Of a stretch of 64,000 nt of DNA, positions 12,210-24,089 are shown in pieces (the stretch's first letter is position 1; every line of letters starts with the position of its first letter). The notes under the pieces were generated by a model. It saw nothing but the letters and a program-made list of their open reading frames with translations. It was not told the DNA's origin and made no database searches. Source of the stretch: Linepithema humile (lineage: Eukaryota; Arthropoda; Insecta; Hymenoptera; Formicidae). Where the stretch lies: NCBI RefSeq assembly GCF_040581485.1, contig NC_090134.1:4774001-4838000 (forward strand), given 5' to 3'. Made by a program: the position numbers and the translations under genes.

Positions 12210-15200
12210 CTAGAACAATAATGATAATGATCGAATAGTCGAACAACGATAGCTCGGTTTCTATTAAAATGTGAAATATGAAGTATGTTTCAATATTTTT
12301 TCCAATAACGGAATTAATTAAACTAGAAATGTTTTTTTTTTTTCGCTAATAGACTTATTTAAATTTTGATTGCACACAGAAAGAGTAATAGCAAACTACA
12401 ACTGAAGGACATATTTTATCGTCGTAAGAAGAAATGATTAGAGAAAACTAGAAAAGATATAAAAAAAGATCTTGCGAGGATTATGTGAAATATCAGATAA
12501 CGATAGAAGTCGTTTGTAAAAGCTGTGATATTGGAAATAATATACGTAAAAAATTGGTTTAATGAATAAATTCGAGTAAATAAAAGAAAAACAGCAAAGA
12601 TTAGAAAGCGAAATCCACACAAGATAGACGGAATCCAGCAGCTTTTTAGTGCAAAAAGTTTTGAGATCGTCTGGAGAAGAAGAAAAATACGTAACGAAGA
12701 GAAGTAAACTGTCAGATAGTAATTATGACGAGTAGAATTACAGGAAACGTAACAAGTCATCGAAGAAGCATTTCTCTGTTATTTAAAAGAAAGATATTGT
12801 TCAGGTGTTAGTTCCAATAAAATATTTCATATACCTTTACTCTTTGTATTAAGTACAGCAAATAGAAAAAGCGAGAAAAATATTGATCAATCATTGGAAC
12901 TTAATCTTAAAAATTTTTCTCTGACATCGTAGACTTTCTTTTTATACACCATAATTTTTTATCGAGCGTGACGCAATCTGTGTCGATTAATCGCAGCGTT
13001 CAATTATAGTCGAAAAAAAGATCCTTTATCTTTTCTCCAAGAGCAATTGATTCTCATTTTAACGCGATCGAATGGTATAACGATATATGAGTAGCGCGCC
13101 GGGAGGGCGCTAGATTGGATGCTCGTATTCCATCTGTAAAAATGAACGCGATACGAACAATTCTCGTGTGCGCCTTTTTAACTTCCCGTCATTCTCTTTT
13201 TTAGCTTTCAACATTCAGTAACTAACAAGATTTAACGCCTACTGTCGCTTGCACTGCGAATACAGGCAACTTGATTCGCACAAAATGATCGCCTTGATTT
13301 AACGAGCACGCCTGTTAGGGCCTTTGTGTTTCCGCTTCTCTCGCAGGATGTTTGCGCCTATATTAAATTATTGTCACTCGTTGTTACATGTAGAATGTCG
13401 TAATAGTGTCTATATAAATTTTACTTTTTTTTAAACATTTGAGCAATCATTTTATAAGATGATTAATTAGACATGAATTTTAATAGAAACGCGAAATAAA
13501 ATTCAAATAGAGATGTTGAACGTTAAATACGGTGAGGGCGCAAGTTAAAACACTACGTTCACTCTTCGTTGAACGCATATTGCATCTCGGATATAGGGAG
13601 GCAACAAGCAGGAAAGCAACTTGACGGGATGTGCACGGCACCGTACATATTTTCTGCGGCCTTCAGACAGGAGCATCTCAATATAAAGCGTTCTTTTGTG
13701 AGGTCGATACGACGTAACTTCTCTCCTCGGGCTAAAGCGTGATAACCTTACGCAACTGCACTACCCATTACGTTCTAGGCGGCTAAGTCCTGCCATATTT
13801 CACTAGGAAAGGCTCTGTCTGGCAGCACAAGAGGCTTTCTCACAAATTTTTAAGTCGACATTTTACAAGAGGTTTTCCCTTCATCGCGCGATTTTAGAGT
13901 GTGACAAGCTAAGTTTCAGCTCGGAGTGCTTTTATCCTGCACTTCGGTCGAGGATTCTCTTAAAAGATCTCCAAGATAAAACCTCTCAATATCGAATAGC
14001 AAGTTCGGAATAGTTTACACGAAATTCAATTATTATATTTCTATAGTTATACTTGCGATAGAATTTTCAGTTTATCAATATTGTTGCTAGTCATTTTATT
14101 TGGAATAATTAATTAAAGAAAGATAAATATTTTTCTTCAGAGAAATGTGGAATTAATTATTTTCAATTAGTTGTTTCAATCGCTTTCGCCATTTTGCTCT
14201 TCTCGAATACACACGATATCTCTTCGAGTAGAGTTTCTACACCGATTACTTCCTTACGATTGCCTGCGGCTCATAAACATTGGACTTTATGCATTGCAAC
14301 GTTACCGATTTCTAGACCCGGCTAGATAAAGGCTGCGCGCTTCTTATCGAGAGTAACCGCTCTGCGCGGTAAGGTCAAAATTCATTCGCTCCATTTACTG
14401 CTCATTTCCTGAAGAGGAAATCGGTATGTAACCGTCTTCTCCACTTGCCGTTGCTCGAAGTGGAGTTTGCCGTAAAATGCGGGACAGTGGATAGCTGCGT
14501 GTTTTTCGAGATTAGATAAGATAAAACAAATGTTAAAAGGTAAAAAGTTTGGACTTTTTTTCTTTATATCAAAACAGAAAATTTCTTTTAAATACTTTAG
14601 TGATTTCGATATAAATCGCGACGTCTGTTATCTTTGTTCGTTGAGCGATAGTTTTAATTAGAATCGGAAATTGAATTAATCGAATCGGAATTAATATTAT
14701 GATAAAATGTGAAACCTTTATTATTATTAAACGAACACATTGTGAGACAATTTCAAAAGAAATTCTGAAAGAAAGCATTCACTGTCTTTGCAATCTATTT
14801 GAAAATATACTTGCTCAATGAATTTCTCATTGGATGGACGAGAATCTGTAATACGGTTTCTATTTATAAGCGTTTTCATCTTTGTCGTAAAATTTCGACA
14901 AACTGGTCGCCAGGGTTACACAGCTAAATTTCAAGAACTTCCTGCGACGCTGTGTTTTAGAGGCGTTGGGTTTCTAAGAGCAGAAACGACGGCGGAAATC
15001 TACATCCACCTGCAGTAAATCAGATCCTCGCCTGCTAGACGTCTCGTTCTCTCTCCCATTTGTCTGTTCTTCCGTTTCTCGGCAAACAATTTTGTAGCTT
15101 CTTGTTTCACTCTTCTTGCCGCACCTTTCTCGCGTTGGTTCCTCTTCGTCTCGTGCACTGGTAGTCTTGTAGCATGCCCGTGATAATCTCTTTTTCACTC

Positions 15201-17770
15201 GAGACATTCATCGCGCTGTTTACGCCATCACTTTTTCTTCAAAGAGCCCATCTTTCCTATCTCATCTCAAAAATGGCCGCATTGTTCGCAGCTTGCGCGA
15301 AACGAGCAATGCTTTTGCGCTTGCAACCATAACTAATAACATAACATTACTGGTACGTAATGTAAGCTGAATGATAAATAAAAGGAGTAAAATCAGAAAG
15401 AAATACTGATTTTTACTAATAGGTATTTATTAACATAACTTGTTCTATGCAGTAACTTACTTTGGAGTTATTATCTGAAGAAAAACTGTTTCTGTAAAAC
15501 ATTTAAAGATTAAAATAATTACTGGGTTAAGAAATATCATTTTTTAACGTATAGATATTAATTTCAAAATTTTATTGTTGTGAATTTTCCAAAGTGAAAT
15601 AACTCAGACGAGAAGTGTTTGAAATTAAAAAGAAAGTTCTTTTGTATGAAATTATTTCATAAAGTGCTCAAGCGATCTTTTTGAAATAGATCGTTGAATT
15701 AGCTTCGTTTCATACAGAGTACAAATTCATTCATGGATTTAAAAAAGTTTCTGTAGCCTGACTCGTAAGTATCCGATATACAAAGAAAATTGAATAAACG
15801 TAGCGAAGCGATAATATAAAATGAAAGCAACTGTTAAATAGTTACAAACGTTAAATAGTTACAGTTACATAAAAAACTGCGCAATTCAAAATTAATCAAG
15901 TAATGAGCAAAGCTAGCAGCCATTTTTTATATTTCAGTATTTGTTCTAAAAACAGTTTATAAATTTATCACTGTACCGGATCGCATAACAACACGACAAA
16001 TATTGTTGACGTATTGTTTCCAATACCTGAAAAAAGATTTGAAAATTGTAGAATTAAATGTACCTGCATTATTCTGCATTGCAGTCACGCGTATAAGACT
16101 ATGATTGTTTGCCGTTTCGAATCCTATGGGTACTGCATTGGTTGGAATTTATTTTTTGTATTACAGTTGCTGAGAAAGGTAGATAGATGGATACGTGGTA
16201 CACGAGAAAACACGTCGAGTGACGCATCGGAAAATCCCGCACGTTTCTGAACAATTTCTAGATTATTCCCTTTGGTTCACATGTAATCCTATAAGCGAGC
16301 CTATAATCCCATATGCAAATCTCGTTAAGTGATAATATCTATGTTTAACTATCCTTGATACAAAATTTAATCGTAAAGTGTCTATTATCGAAAATTTCCA
16401 TAAATTCCGTATTTAATTACAAATTCCACCTGCATGATTCTCATGCGAACAATAATTACGACATGCGGGAAGGACGCACGTTGTATAAAATTGCCGGTGA
16501 TTCAACGCGAACTAGGCCTCTCTACAGATTTCCAACGAATCGCGATGTTAAGCACGCTTGATATAGTATTTTGAGAAACGGAACGTGCGCAACGATCCCG
16601 GTGAAATATGACGACTATAAAGCATCTCGCGGTTTTATCGCCTTGCATAACTATAAGTATGTAAGCGAGTATTTTCCGTCTAAAGGTATAAAGCCGAAAT
16701 ATCGTTGCACACATAGCCTTGCCTTCGCACGAATACATAATATCTGCGTTTGTCTGTGTCCCTCCGAGAATCTACGAATGTATATACGCATAGCAATTAT
16801 GTTGCTGAATACCATCACCCGCATAACTCTTGCAATTCTATACTCTAGGATGGGTCCCTGGAAATGAAGAATTCCATTTTCTTTCTTCCCAATCACGGAT
16901 CTCTCTCTCTGAATGCCGTTTATGCAAAAACGAGAGAAATGGCGCGAAGACTACGCTTCCGCCACCGAATTGAAAACGCGATGATATGTACATTTTCATG
17001 TTTATAGTCAAAAGACAGAATTTTCCATTTTAAAAGAAACTGTAGTACATTTCGCTTCATGGTAGAACCAATACGTGAATCGGAAATCACAGAAAGGCGC
17101 TTCTTCGTGATAAAAAAAAGAAAAAAAGCAAGTGAAAAATTTTCAGAATAAAATTTTCAGATGAAGAATAATTCGGTTTTTCTTCTCTTCTTAGTACGCT
17201 AGGAGTGTTTTTTGCCTCTTAATCTTGATAAAATTTTACGTATATCGTGAAGTACACATTTTTCGTGAACGACTGCTCGTAATTTCGCTATATTATCGAT
17301 AATTCTCTGAGATAATATCTAATTAGTTTCACGTCTATTAAATCGACTTTCTATTAAAGGGAATGTTCCCCGAAGAGAGGATCGTTGACATAAAATTGTG
17401 CTCACACGGTCCGTAGCTCATCGAGCTCATCGACCCGTATTTCTGCTTCACGTTTATCGTAAAACGAGATCACTTGATGCGGGTCCTTTGTCCTATAATA
17501 AAGTTAGTTTGTTTGTTATCGATGACTCAAAAAACGCATTGTAAAAATCTCTCATTCGTTAGAGAGTTTTTTTCTTTTCTTTTGATTTTTCTGTTGAAAG
17601 AATCTTTTTTATTCTCTCTGTGTAAAACATTTCTTATTACTCAGTAATAATTTTTCTGTCTCTGATAGTTTGTCCTAATTTTATTATTTACTCTACCGCG
17701 ATTATAAATAGAAAATCCATGTCCAATAAATAAGTTAATGAGTTCTTTTTTTCAACAACACAGATATTTT
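12210..17770. other. No gene seen; probable 5' intron of the CUB gene
   Basis: A signal-peptide exon ending in phase 1 is expected on the minus strand to the right of 12209. I could not identify one with confidence. The hydrophobic minus-strand ORF at 12760-12416 is an AT-driven artefact. Sites such as CTCCAAA|GTAAGT (minus, about 15460) have good donors but no coding context. On the plus strand at 15760-15780 an acceptor-like TTTCTGTAG and a donor GTAAGTATC enclose only 8 nt. The rest is AT-rich with moderate patches at 13.5-14.5, 15.0-15.3 and 16.5-17.0 kb. Confidence 0.4.
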
Positions 17771-17771
17771 T

Positions 17772-17777
17772 TTTATT
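17772..17777 (-). promoter_or_regulatory. Candidate poly(A) signal AATAAA
   Basis: AATAAA on the minus strand, 32-37 bases beyond the stop of the 77-codon ORF. It sits in an A-rich stretch, so it could arise by chance. Confidence 0.4.
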
Positions 17778-17808
17778 TTTATGTAAAAAACCTCACCGAG
17801 GAAAATTA

Positions 17809-18042
17809 TTACAATGGCACACTTTGGCGATAAACGCTCTTTTCTCTGGATTTATTATTGCGAAACTCCGGAAGTTGATTACAATGCTTGAAAAGACAGC
17901 ATGCTATACTATTCCTTCTACTTTTTTGCTGAATAGCAAAAAGCGTTTTGTCGAATGGACCATCAAAGAAGTCCATTAACGAGAAAAAAAGATAAAAGAA
18001 CATGGTTGATGACATGACAGCGCCTAATAAGTGCAAACGCAT
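17809..18042 (-). CDS. Small ORF with one hydrophobic segment and basic tail (77 codons)
   Basis: The frame starts at ATG 18042. Residues 2-25 (LHLLGAVMSSTMFFYLFFSL) form one strongly hydrophobic stretch that could be a signal peptide or a single transmembrane helix. A polar, basic tail follows, with QQKSRRN, ACCLFKHC and KSREKS. Stop TAA at 17811-17809 is followed about 32 bp later by AATAAA on the minus strand (plus 17772-17777), as expected of a terminal exon. Read alone it is a small secreted or type II membrane peptide. Read with the Cys-rich ORF just upstream, the two could be the ectodomain and the membrane anchor plus tail of one small receptor-like protein joined by an unidentified intron. 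No family recognised; the CC..C spacing does not match insulin A chains. Confidence 0.35.
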   Translation of the reverse strand: MRLHLLGAVMSSTMFFYLFFSLMDFFDGPFDKTLFAIQQKSRRNSIACCLFKHCNQLPEFRNNKSREKSVYRQSVPL

Positions 18043-18059
18043 TATTCTGTTCAAGATTT

Positions 18060-18488
18060 TCAAAATTGATAATAAGTATCATACGTGAGATTTGTGCTCT
18101 GGAAAATACAACGAAACATAAATAAAAAGAATTCTTTTAATCGGCATGCTGTTAAAAAATTTTTTGCATTTAATTTGTAATGGTAAATAATCAAGTATAG
18201 TTCATGTACATTCTCGTAAATTCTTCTCGAGTGACAACAAGTGAGAAAACAGGAAAAATTTTTATTTATGTTTGTCACATTCTTCACGCTTTTCATCCAT
18301 TGACACATGTATGACTCAAATTTATTGTCACCTGAAGTTTTAACGACTTTCTCTGATACAAAACACATTTTGCCGATGGCGACTTGTGTGCAATCATCTT
18401 TAAAATCCATCTCGGCAAAATAGCAATGGTGGCGATTATTTAATACTTTAATTTCATTGTTGTTGATAAAGTACGAAAGGGACGTCAT
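18060..18488 (-). CDS. Cys-rich unknown ORF (142 codons), possible exon
   Basis: An ATG-started frame of 142 residues sits in AT-rich DNA, which makes it less likely to be a chance opening. The middle is Cys-rich and charged: HHCYFAEMDFKDDC, then GKMCFVSEK, ESYMCQWMK, NFSCFLTCC. The C-terminal third (from about residue 95) looks less protein-like and may be intron. A strong acceptor-like TTCGTTGTATTTTCCAG lies inside the 3' part, near 18103. There is no signal peptide at this start, so it could be an internal exon of an extracellular protein. Its TGA falls 18 bp before the ATG of the next ORF at 18042. I recognise no family; odorant-binding-protein Cys spacing does not fit. Transcription is not shown by anything except the poly(A) signal downstream of the partner ORF. 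Confidence 0.35.
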   Translation of the reverse strand: MTSLSYFINNNEIKVLNNRHHCYFAEMDFKDDCTQVAIGKMCFVSEKVVKTSGDNKFESYMCQWMKSVKNVTNINKNFSCFLTCCHSRRIYENVHELYLIIYHYKLNAKNFLTACRLKEFFLFMFRCIFQSTNLTYDTYYQF

Positions 18489-21400
18489 GTATTTTCATCG
18501 ACATATTTGTAGCGCTTATAGTGTTACGAAAAACTGATGGTATACTAAAATGTACGTACGAACAATATTGCAGGATGTAAATTTAAGTTTAAAAGTAGTT
18601 TCTAGATTTGAACATTCTAAAAGGGGTTTTTATTGTTTGTTTAATTCTTTTTTAATTTTCTAAAAATATCAAAGTTATAAAATTGTATAAAATAATACCC
18701 AACAAAAAAAGTTGCAAATATTTTATACACTTAATCACACTTCTAAGCATTTAAACATTATATAAAATAAAAATTATTATAATATAGTAATTTTTTAAAT
18801 ATTTTAAATAAATTGCAAATTTTTTGTAATAGTTTCGCAGTAAGTCTGCTGAAATAATCTAAATTAACCAAATTTTATTCTGTAATTCGATCAGTGTGCC
18901 GAATTCGATTTCAGCGGTTGGTCGGTTCTCACAAAGTTACAAAAGTAATATCGAACAGAATTTATATGGTGCCGTGTAATAAGAATAACGTCGGTTCTTC
19001 GGAACAGCGATATTTCCTTGGGCGATATTTCCTCCCGCGATATTTTCCTTGGGCGTCGAACACGATTTCTCGTCCAATCGCAATTCCCTGAGCTTCGCTC
19101 CCTTTATCAACGCAGTGCACCGTACCGGTCGGTCAGTCTCTCTGACCGGTTCACGGACTGAGCTGTCACTAAATCACTTACTAAATAAATCTTTCCTGAG
19201 CTCGCGGCCGGTATACGACACGATGAAAGTACAGCAGCGACATGCGAACGGTGCGGATTTATGACTAGGTGATACACTGCTATCTCGTCTTCAACAGGAG
19301 GTTTATTCATACCGCATACTTTTTACGATTTTCTACGAAACATATTACTTTTTACATGTATATGTAAGATGTGCTGAGATTTCATTATCTTTTACAAAGA
19401 TTTCAATCAAAAGAAATACTAGCATTTTGTGAAAAATGTACAACTTTTATTATAATGAAACGTTTAATTCCATTTTCATATTGGAGACGATCATATAACA
19501 TGTGATTTTCTAAATTATGTCGAACTGTTAGTAGTTTCTTTTCTATAGTGCTCTTTTTATAGCCAGTATGCATAATTGAAGGTAATCAATATTATTTACA
19601 AGATTTAAACTTTGATGATTTTAAAGGAGAAAATTTGATGGCAAATTTTTATTCTCTCCTAATTATATAGTTTTAGATATAATAAATAATAACAAATTGC
19701 ATATAAAAATCATGTATTTTCCTCTTATCTCATTAACTATTGAACGTTAATTATCGCTTATTATCTAGTAAACTCAATAAAGCTCAGAGAGCTATTAATA
19801 ATGTACGATGTGTTGCTTTCAAAGTTTAAACTTTCACAAAAACACAATTTAATGAATTTTTGAAAAAGATCTGAACAATGCAAAAAATAATTAGATTACG
19901 AAACTATGTTGCAACGCAATTGAAAGTAATTGAAAATAAATAATTGCGTGCAACGAGCACACATTCTCTCTCGCAGGAACGTATGTATGTTTGAACAGAA
20001 ATAAACGGTTGGGGGAATATTTGCTTAGTAACAATATTTTTTCCTCCACTTTTTATTAGTATTAATTCTGTTCAATCTTTCCTATACGTTTTTTTCTAAA
20101 TAAGGTTACGCGACGTATACAACATTGTATTCCCATATTACACCTGCATGTTTTTGTATTTGATTACTTGGGGATAATGAAAATTATAAAATAATAACAA
20201 TAGTTATATAACGTACGTGTAGCGAAAAAAGGTATATTTATCATGCGAATATTTTCGGAATATATAGCAAAATGTTAATGTAGAATTTTCGTTATACACA
20301 CACAGTCTGCATCTATAATGTTAAACTTTCGACCAACTGCATAACAGTGAAAAAATATATTCACGAAGCGTGAATATTTTTTCGTGTAATCATACGATTG
20401 TGCGAGACGAACACAGAATGTGTGTTTTAATACCGGGCGAAATAATACACAGAGCGAATTCGTGGATATTCGGGGTAGGTGCGTCTCGAAATACATCTCC
20501 ATGCTCTCATTTCGAGTTCCATGCGTATTTTTCTCTTCTAAAATGGACAACGACACGCGCGAGAATCCGTGAACAAGTCGGAAATCGGTATTCAGGATAC
20601 AAGTGGGAAGACATTTCCGTTAAGATTGCGGGCTCGAAGCCAGTATACACGAACGAATTGCAACCTTCGATCTTTTTTCGGTTTGCTCCGAGTCGCAGTG
20701 TCTTTCTCAATACTATCGATTTCTTTCGAAAGGCAACTCCTGCTGCCATTCGTGCTGTGTATCGTTTACGAAACGTCGTAATATCAGTGCAATATATAAC
20801 TCTTATTTACTTCGCTGTATATACCTTTTGAAATACGAAATACAGCAGCAGACAGAAAGATCGCTTCATGTCTTACAGTTTCTATTTTGCTAAAATGACA
20901 TTAAAAATAAATAAAAAATTATATTTTTCTTTAATCGATATGGTAAATGCTTTTTTTCATGTAGTTATTTTGTGTGTAGCTTGGAGAGAATCAGACAAAA
21001 TTCTTCAGAATAGCTACATAGTTGCAAAATAAAGATTACTAATTATATTATCACATTATAAAATTTATATTTTATATATTTTGTGTGTGTGAAAAAAGAG
21101 TATCTTTTTTTCTCATTAATTTATCGATGTAGAAGAACATTTTAGTTACATCTTTTAACGTTAACAAAAATCAGAATATCTCCGATATATAACATACATA
21201 TTTCACGTCTTTGGTTTTATGTTACGTTTTTATGAGCAATCACAAATCCGGGAGTTTTATTTCTATCGTCGATTCATTTTTTTAAAACCTCAGTTTCGCA
21301 TATAACGATACGAGGAATGCTCGAATTCTAAATTTACAGCAGGTTGTCTCTTTCTTTTGTTCCTGCTGCGAAAGCAATTCCTTTTCTTCCTTGTCTCGCG

Positions 21401-24026
21401 TGACTTAACGCCCTCCTCCTCTCGTTTCCTAACACGTGGAGCTCGTTGTTCGCCTCGAAGCCAACAACAGACTGGTCGACAATTTTAGTTCCGACTCAAT
21501 CTCGCTTACGAGAAATATAAATTATTGTTTGCCAGTTCCTTTCTTTCGCGCGAGCGCTGGAGCATTTCAGGAATCTGTTAGGGAAGAATTATGACCGCTT
21601 TTCCACTGCGAACATGCTGACGGCCATTCGGTTAAAGACAAAAACATCTAGTGAAAAACGAGCGCATCATTCTCAAATATTTTTACGGATTCGTCCTCAG
21701 CTTCGCGAAACGCGAAACACGCTGCTTTAATTTCTTTTTCTAGCGTGGGTGAATTTCAAATTCTTTAAAAGTATATAGCGCGCACGAGAGATTTATCGTC
21801 GAATATTATACGTTAAATCACTACAAGAATGTACATCTTTGTTTAAAGATAAAAAATTTGTAATGAATTTGTAAATGTCAATGTTTTACATAACATGAAA
21901 AACGCATCGAGAAATATTATTGCTTCTGTTTTCAATAATTAATTGCTAGTCATAATAACAGTCGTAATTGATGGCTGAAATAATAAATAAATATTTCTCA
22001 ACATGCTTTTTCAATGAATTGACAGTGCACATAAATAAATATCAAAACACTCTTTTTTTTACATTTTGTGTGAAATAAAGCAACTTCAAGTGCACAAATG
22101 TAAACGGTTTTCAACCTCGAATGGATCAGTTTTAATGGGTGGATTACACACCAGTAACTTATCAGTTGCGCTGCAAACTTTTCTCGAAAAGAGGGAAATG
22201 GATGGAGAGATCGTACACAAGGGGGAAAGAAACTTCTCAAGTGGCCAAAAGTTCTCGCACGCAGAGAAGCGTAAACGCGACAAAATCCTCGCACCAACGA
22301 AACGGAACATATAACACGAATATGTAAGTTTACCACTCTCTTCTGCTCTACGGAACACTTTAAACTCGCAGTGGGTCCTTTCAGCGAAGAAAAGCTCTCA
22401 CAATTCATGCCACCCTTCATGTTATGTTGCGTGCATCGCTCTCAATTGAGTTTTCGCAGTTAACACTGCATTTATTCCTTCCTAGCTTTCTTTCTCATGA
22501 CATATTCGTCACCTTGTTCCTTTCCAGTCACTTCTTTACTTTCTAAATTGCGATTTTCTCATAAAGCAGATTGCAAATGAAAAGATCTCGCTGCTCGTCC
22601 TGAATTTTTAAGTTCTGGTTTTTCCGTCGAGTTTGGCGCATTTAAAATGAAAGAGACTTTTTGGCAACTATAACACTTCTTAATGTTGTTCTACCAGAAA
22701 CAAGGTAGAAAGCATTGAATGTAATTATGTAAAAGTTTTGCATGCATTTAAATGGATTAGATGTAAAAAACTGCGTTTTGCAAAAAAAAATCGATATTTA
22801 TTCTTCTCGTAATGATTAATCAAAAATAGTTAATTATAAAAAAAACTATAGGAAAATTTAAAAATTATGTATGAATTGTACGACGAGTTACAAATTCAAA
22901 ACTGGTTATTCCTTTTTTTACAATTCATTACGAATATTGCTCAATGTATATGTATTCGTTCGTGTAGTGTAAAGTAACGCGTAATGTGCTTTTTGCACGT
23001 AACAGCAGAAACCCTTAATTAACTTTGCACATTCAGTCACGTTTTTATCATTTATCTTTTATTTCGGTCATTCCGTGCGGTTTAATGAAACGTGTAGAAC
23101 TCTCCCATTTTACTCTTTTGTTAAACATTGCATGCTGGTTAAACTGAATTAATACTTTTAATGCACAAAATATTACTAATGGAGTAATTAGATAATAATC
23201 TCTCTGTTAATTAATTTGTAATAACTGTCATTTTATCATAGTGCAAGAGGCACTCCCTGCTAATATCAAAACACTATTCCCGGAGATAATTCGTGCACTA
23301 ATTATATTCATCCATTGTATAACGAGATAGTAATTAAGTTGACGTAATAGCTTTTAAACTAATTATACCGCATCATAGTTTTGTCATGTGAAATATTAGG
23401 GAGTTTGTTTTCCAGTCGCGGCTTGTCTCATATATATTATATATGCGTATTGTGTAACATGCACGCATATATTTTATAAAATGTAATTCTCTATCTTACT
23501 TCACATGATACTCTGTCTACTATATTCTGTCAGTGTAAATCTTTTATCTCATAACTTTCCTTTATTTTAACGACAATTTCGCTGTTATTCGTCCTTAATT
23601 TAACGACAACTTCTCATGCATAAAGTTTACTTGCAAAAGGATTATCTGAAACTCGGAACAAGTGCAACAAACGAACATCTCGACTGTCGTAAATGCAGAA
23701 ACTCGAGTGTAATAGAGAATTTCCGCGAGTTGCACCAGCGGAACTTACGGACGGCAAAAAAGCAGAGAGACCAATGCGCACTAATCAGATATGTTCCGCG
23801 TTTCGAAATTGCACCCAACTGTCGCCCGAGGGAAATTTCTTTTCTGCAGGGTAGAGTGTGTAAACGCCGCGTTTGCGCGATCCCCGGGAAGCACTTGGAA
23901 CTTAAAGTATCCTCATAGCATACAAAGAAAGTTTACTGCATCGCGACTAGCGCGACAGATGCATACGCGACGGCAAGTTTCTTGGCGCGAACCACAAGCA
24001 AAACTGCGAGCGTTTCGCAGTTAACA
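18489..24026. other. No gene seen
   Basis: AT-rich DNA with GC-richer patches at 18.9-19.3, 20.4-20.8, 21.3-21.8, 22.1-22.4 and 23.6-24.0 kb. ORFs in those patches overlap on several frames and look incidental, including a 153-codon plus-strand and a 140-codon minus-strand frame. Small structures: three 15-17-bp tandem units at 19007-19053 and a near-palindrome at 20348-20383. A 100-codon ATG-started plus ORF (23616-23918, with DCRKCRN and GRVCKRRVC) is mildly protein-like but has no splice support. Confidence 0.4.
19007..19053. repeat. Three-unit minisatellite
   Basis: Three adjacent units of GCGATATTTCCT(T/C) type, 15, 15 and 17 bp long. The middle unit ends CTCCC and the outer ones CTTGG. 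Confidence 0.7.
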
Positions 24027-24089
24027 ATGCGGTTACCCTGCGGTTTCGCCTCACCTTTTTGTTGCTATGAACCACGTTATTTTGCCGAG
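24027..24089 (+). CDS. Candidate first coding exon (21 codons)
   Basis: An ATG in good context (AACAATG) opens 21 codons, starting MRLPCGFASPFCC, and runs without a stop to an excellent donor, GAG|GTAAGTATG, in phase 0. The preceding 150 bp are CpG-rich, as expected of a promoter-proximal exon. I could not identify the following exon, and the peptide matches nothing I recognise. It may be a 5' exon of a plus-strand gene or a chance donor in a GC-rich patch. Confidence 0.3.

Noticed and set aside
11843..12238. Plus-strand ORFs of 101-131 codons
   Set aside because: They are antisense to the GC-rich CUB-gene exon and explained by it.
12210..12246. Hydrophobic start (FDYSIIIIIVLV) that looks like a signal peptide for the CUB gene
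   Set aside because: The frame has no ATG, only TTG, and these bases read as the polypyrimidine tract and TAG of a splice acceptor.
12416..12760. 114-codon hydrophobic minus-strand ORF as the missing signal-peptide exon
   Set aside because: Phe/Ile/Leu-rich translation of AT-rich DNA; no suitable phase-1 donor and start.
17809..18042. Insulin/relaxin-like A chain from ACCLFKHC
   Set aside because: Four residues, not three, separate the Cys pair from the next Cys, and the final Cys is absent.
20370..20831. 153-codon plus-strand ORF
   Set aside because: Overlaps ORFs on both strands in a GC-richer patch; no domain or splice support.
21998..22420. 140-codon minus-strand ORF
   Set aside because: Several frames are open over the same patch; composition looks random.
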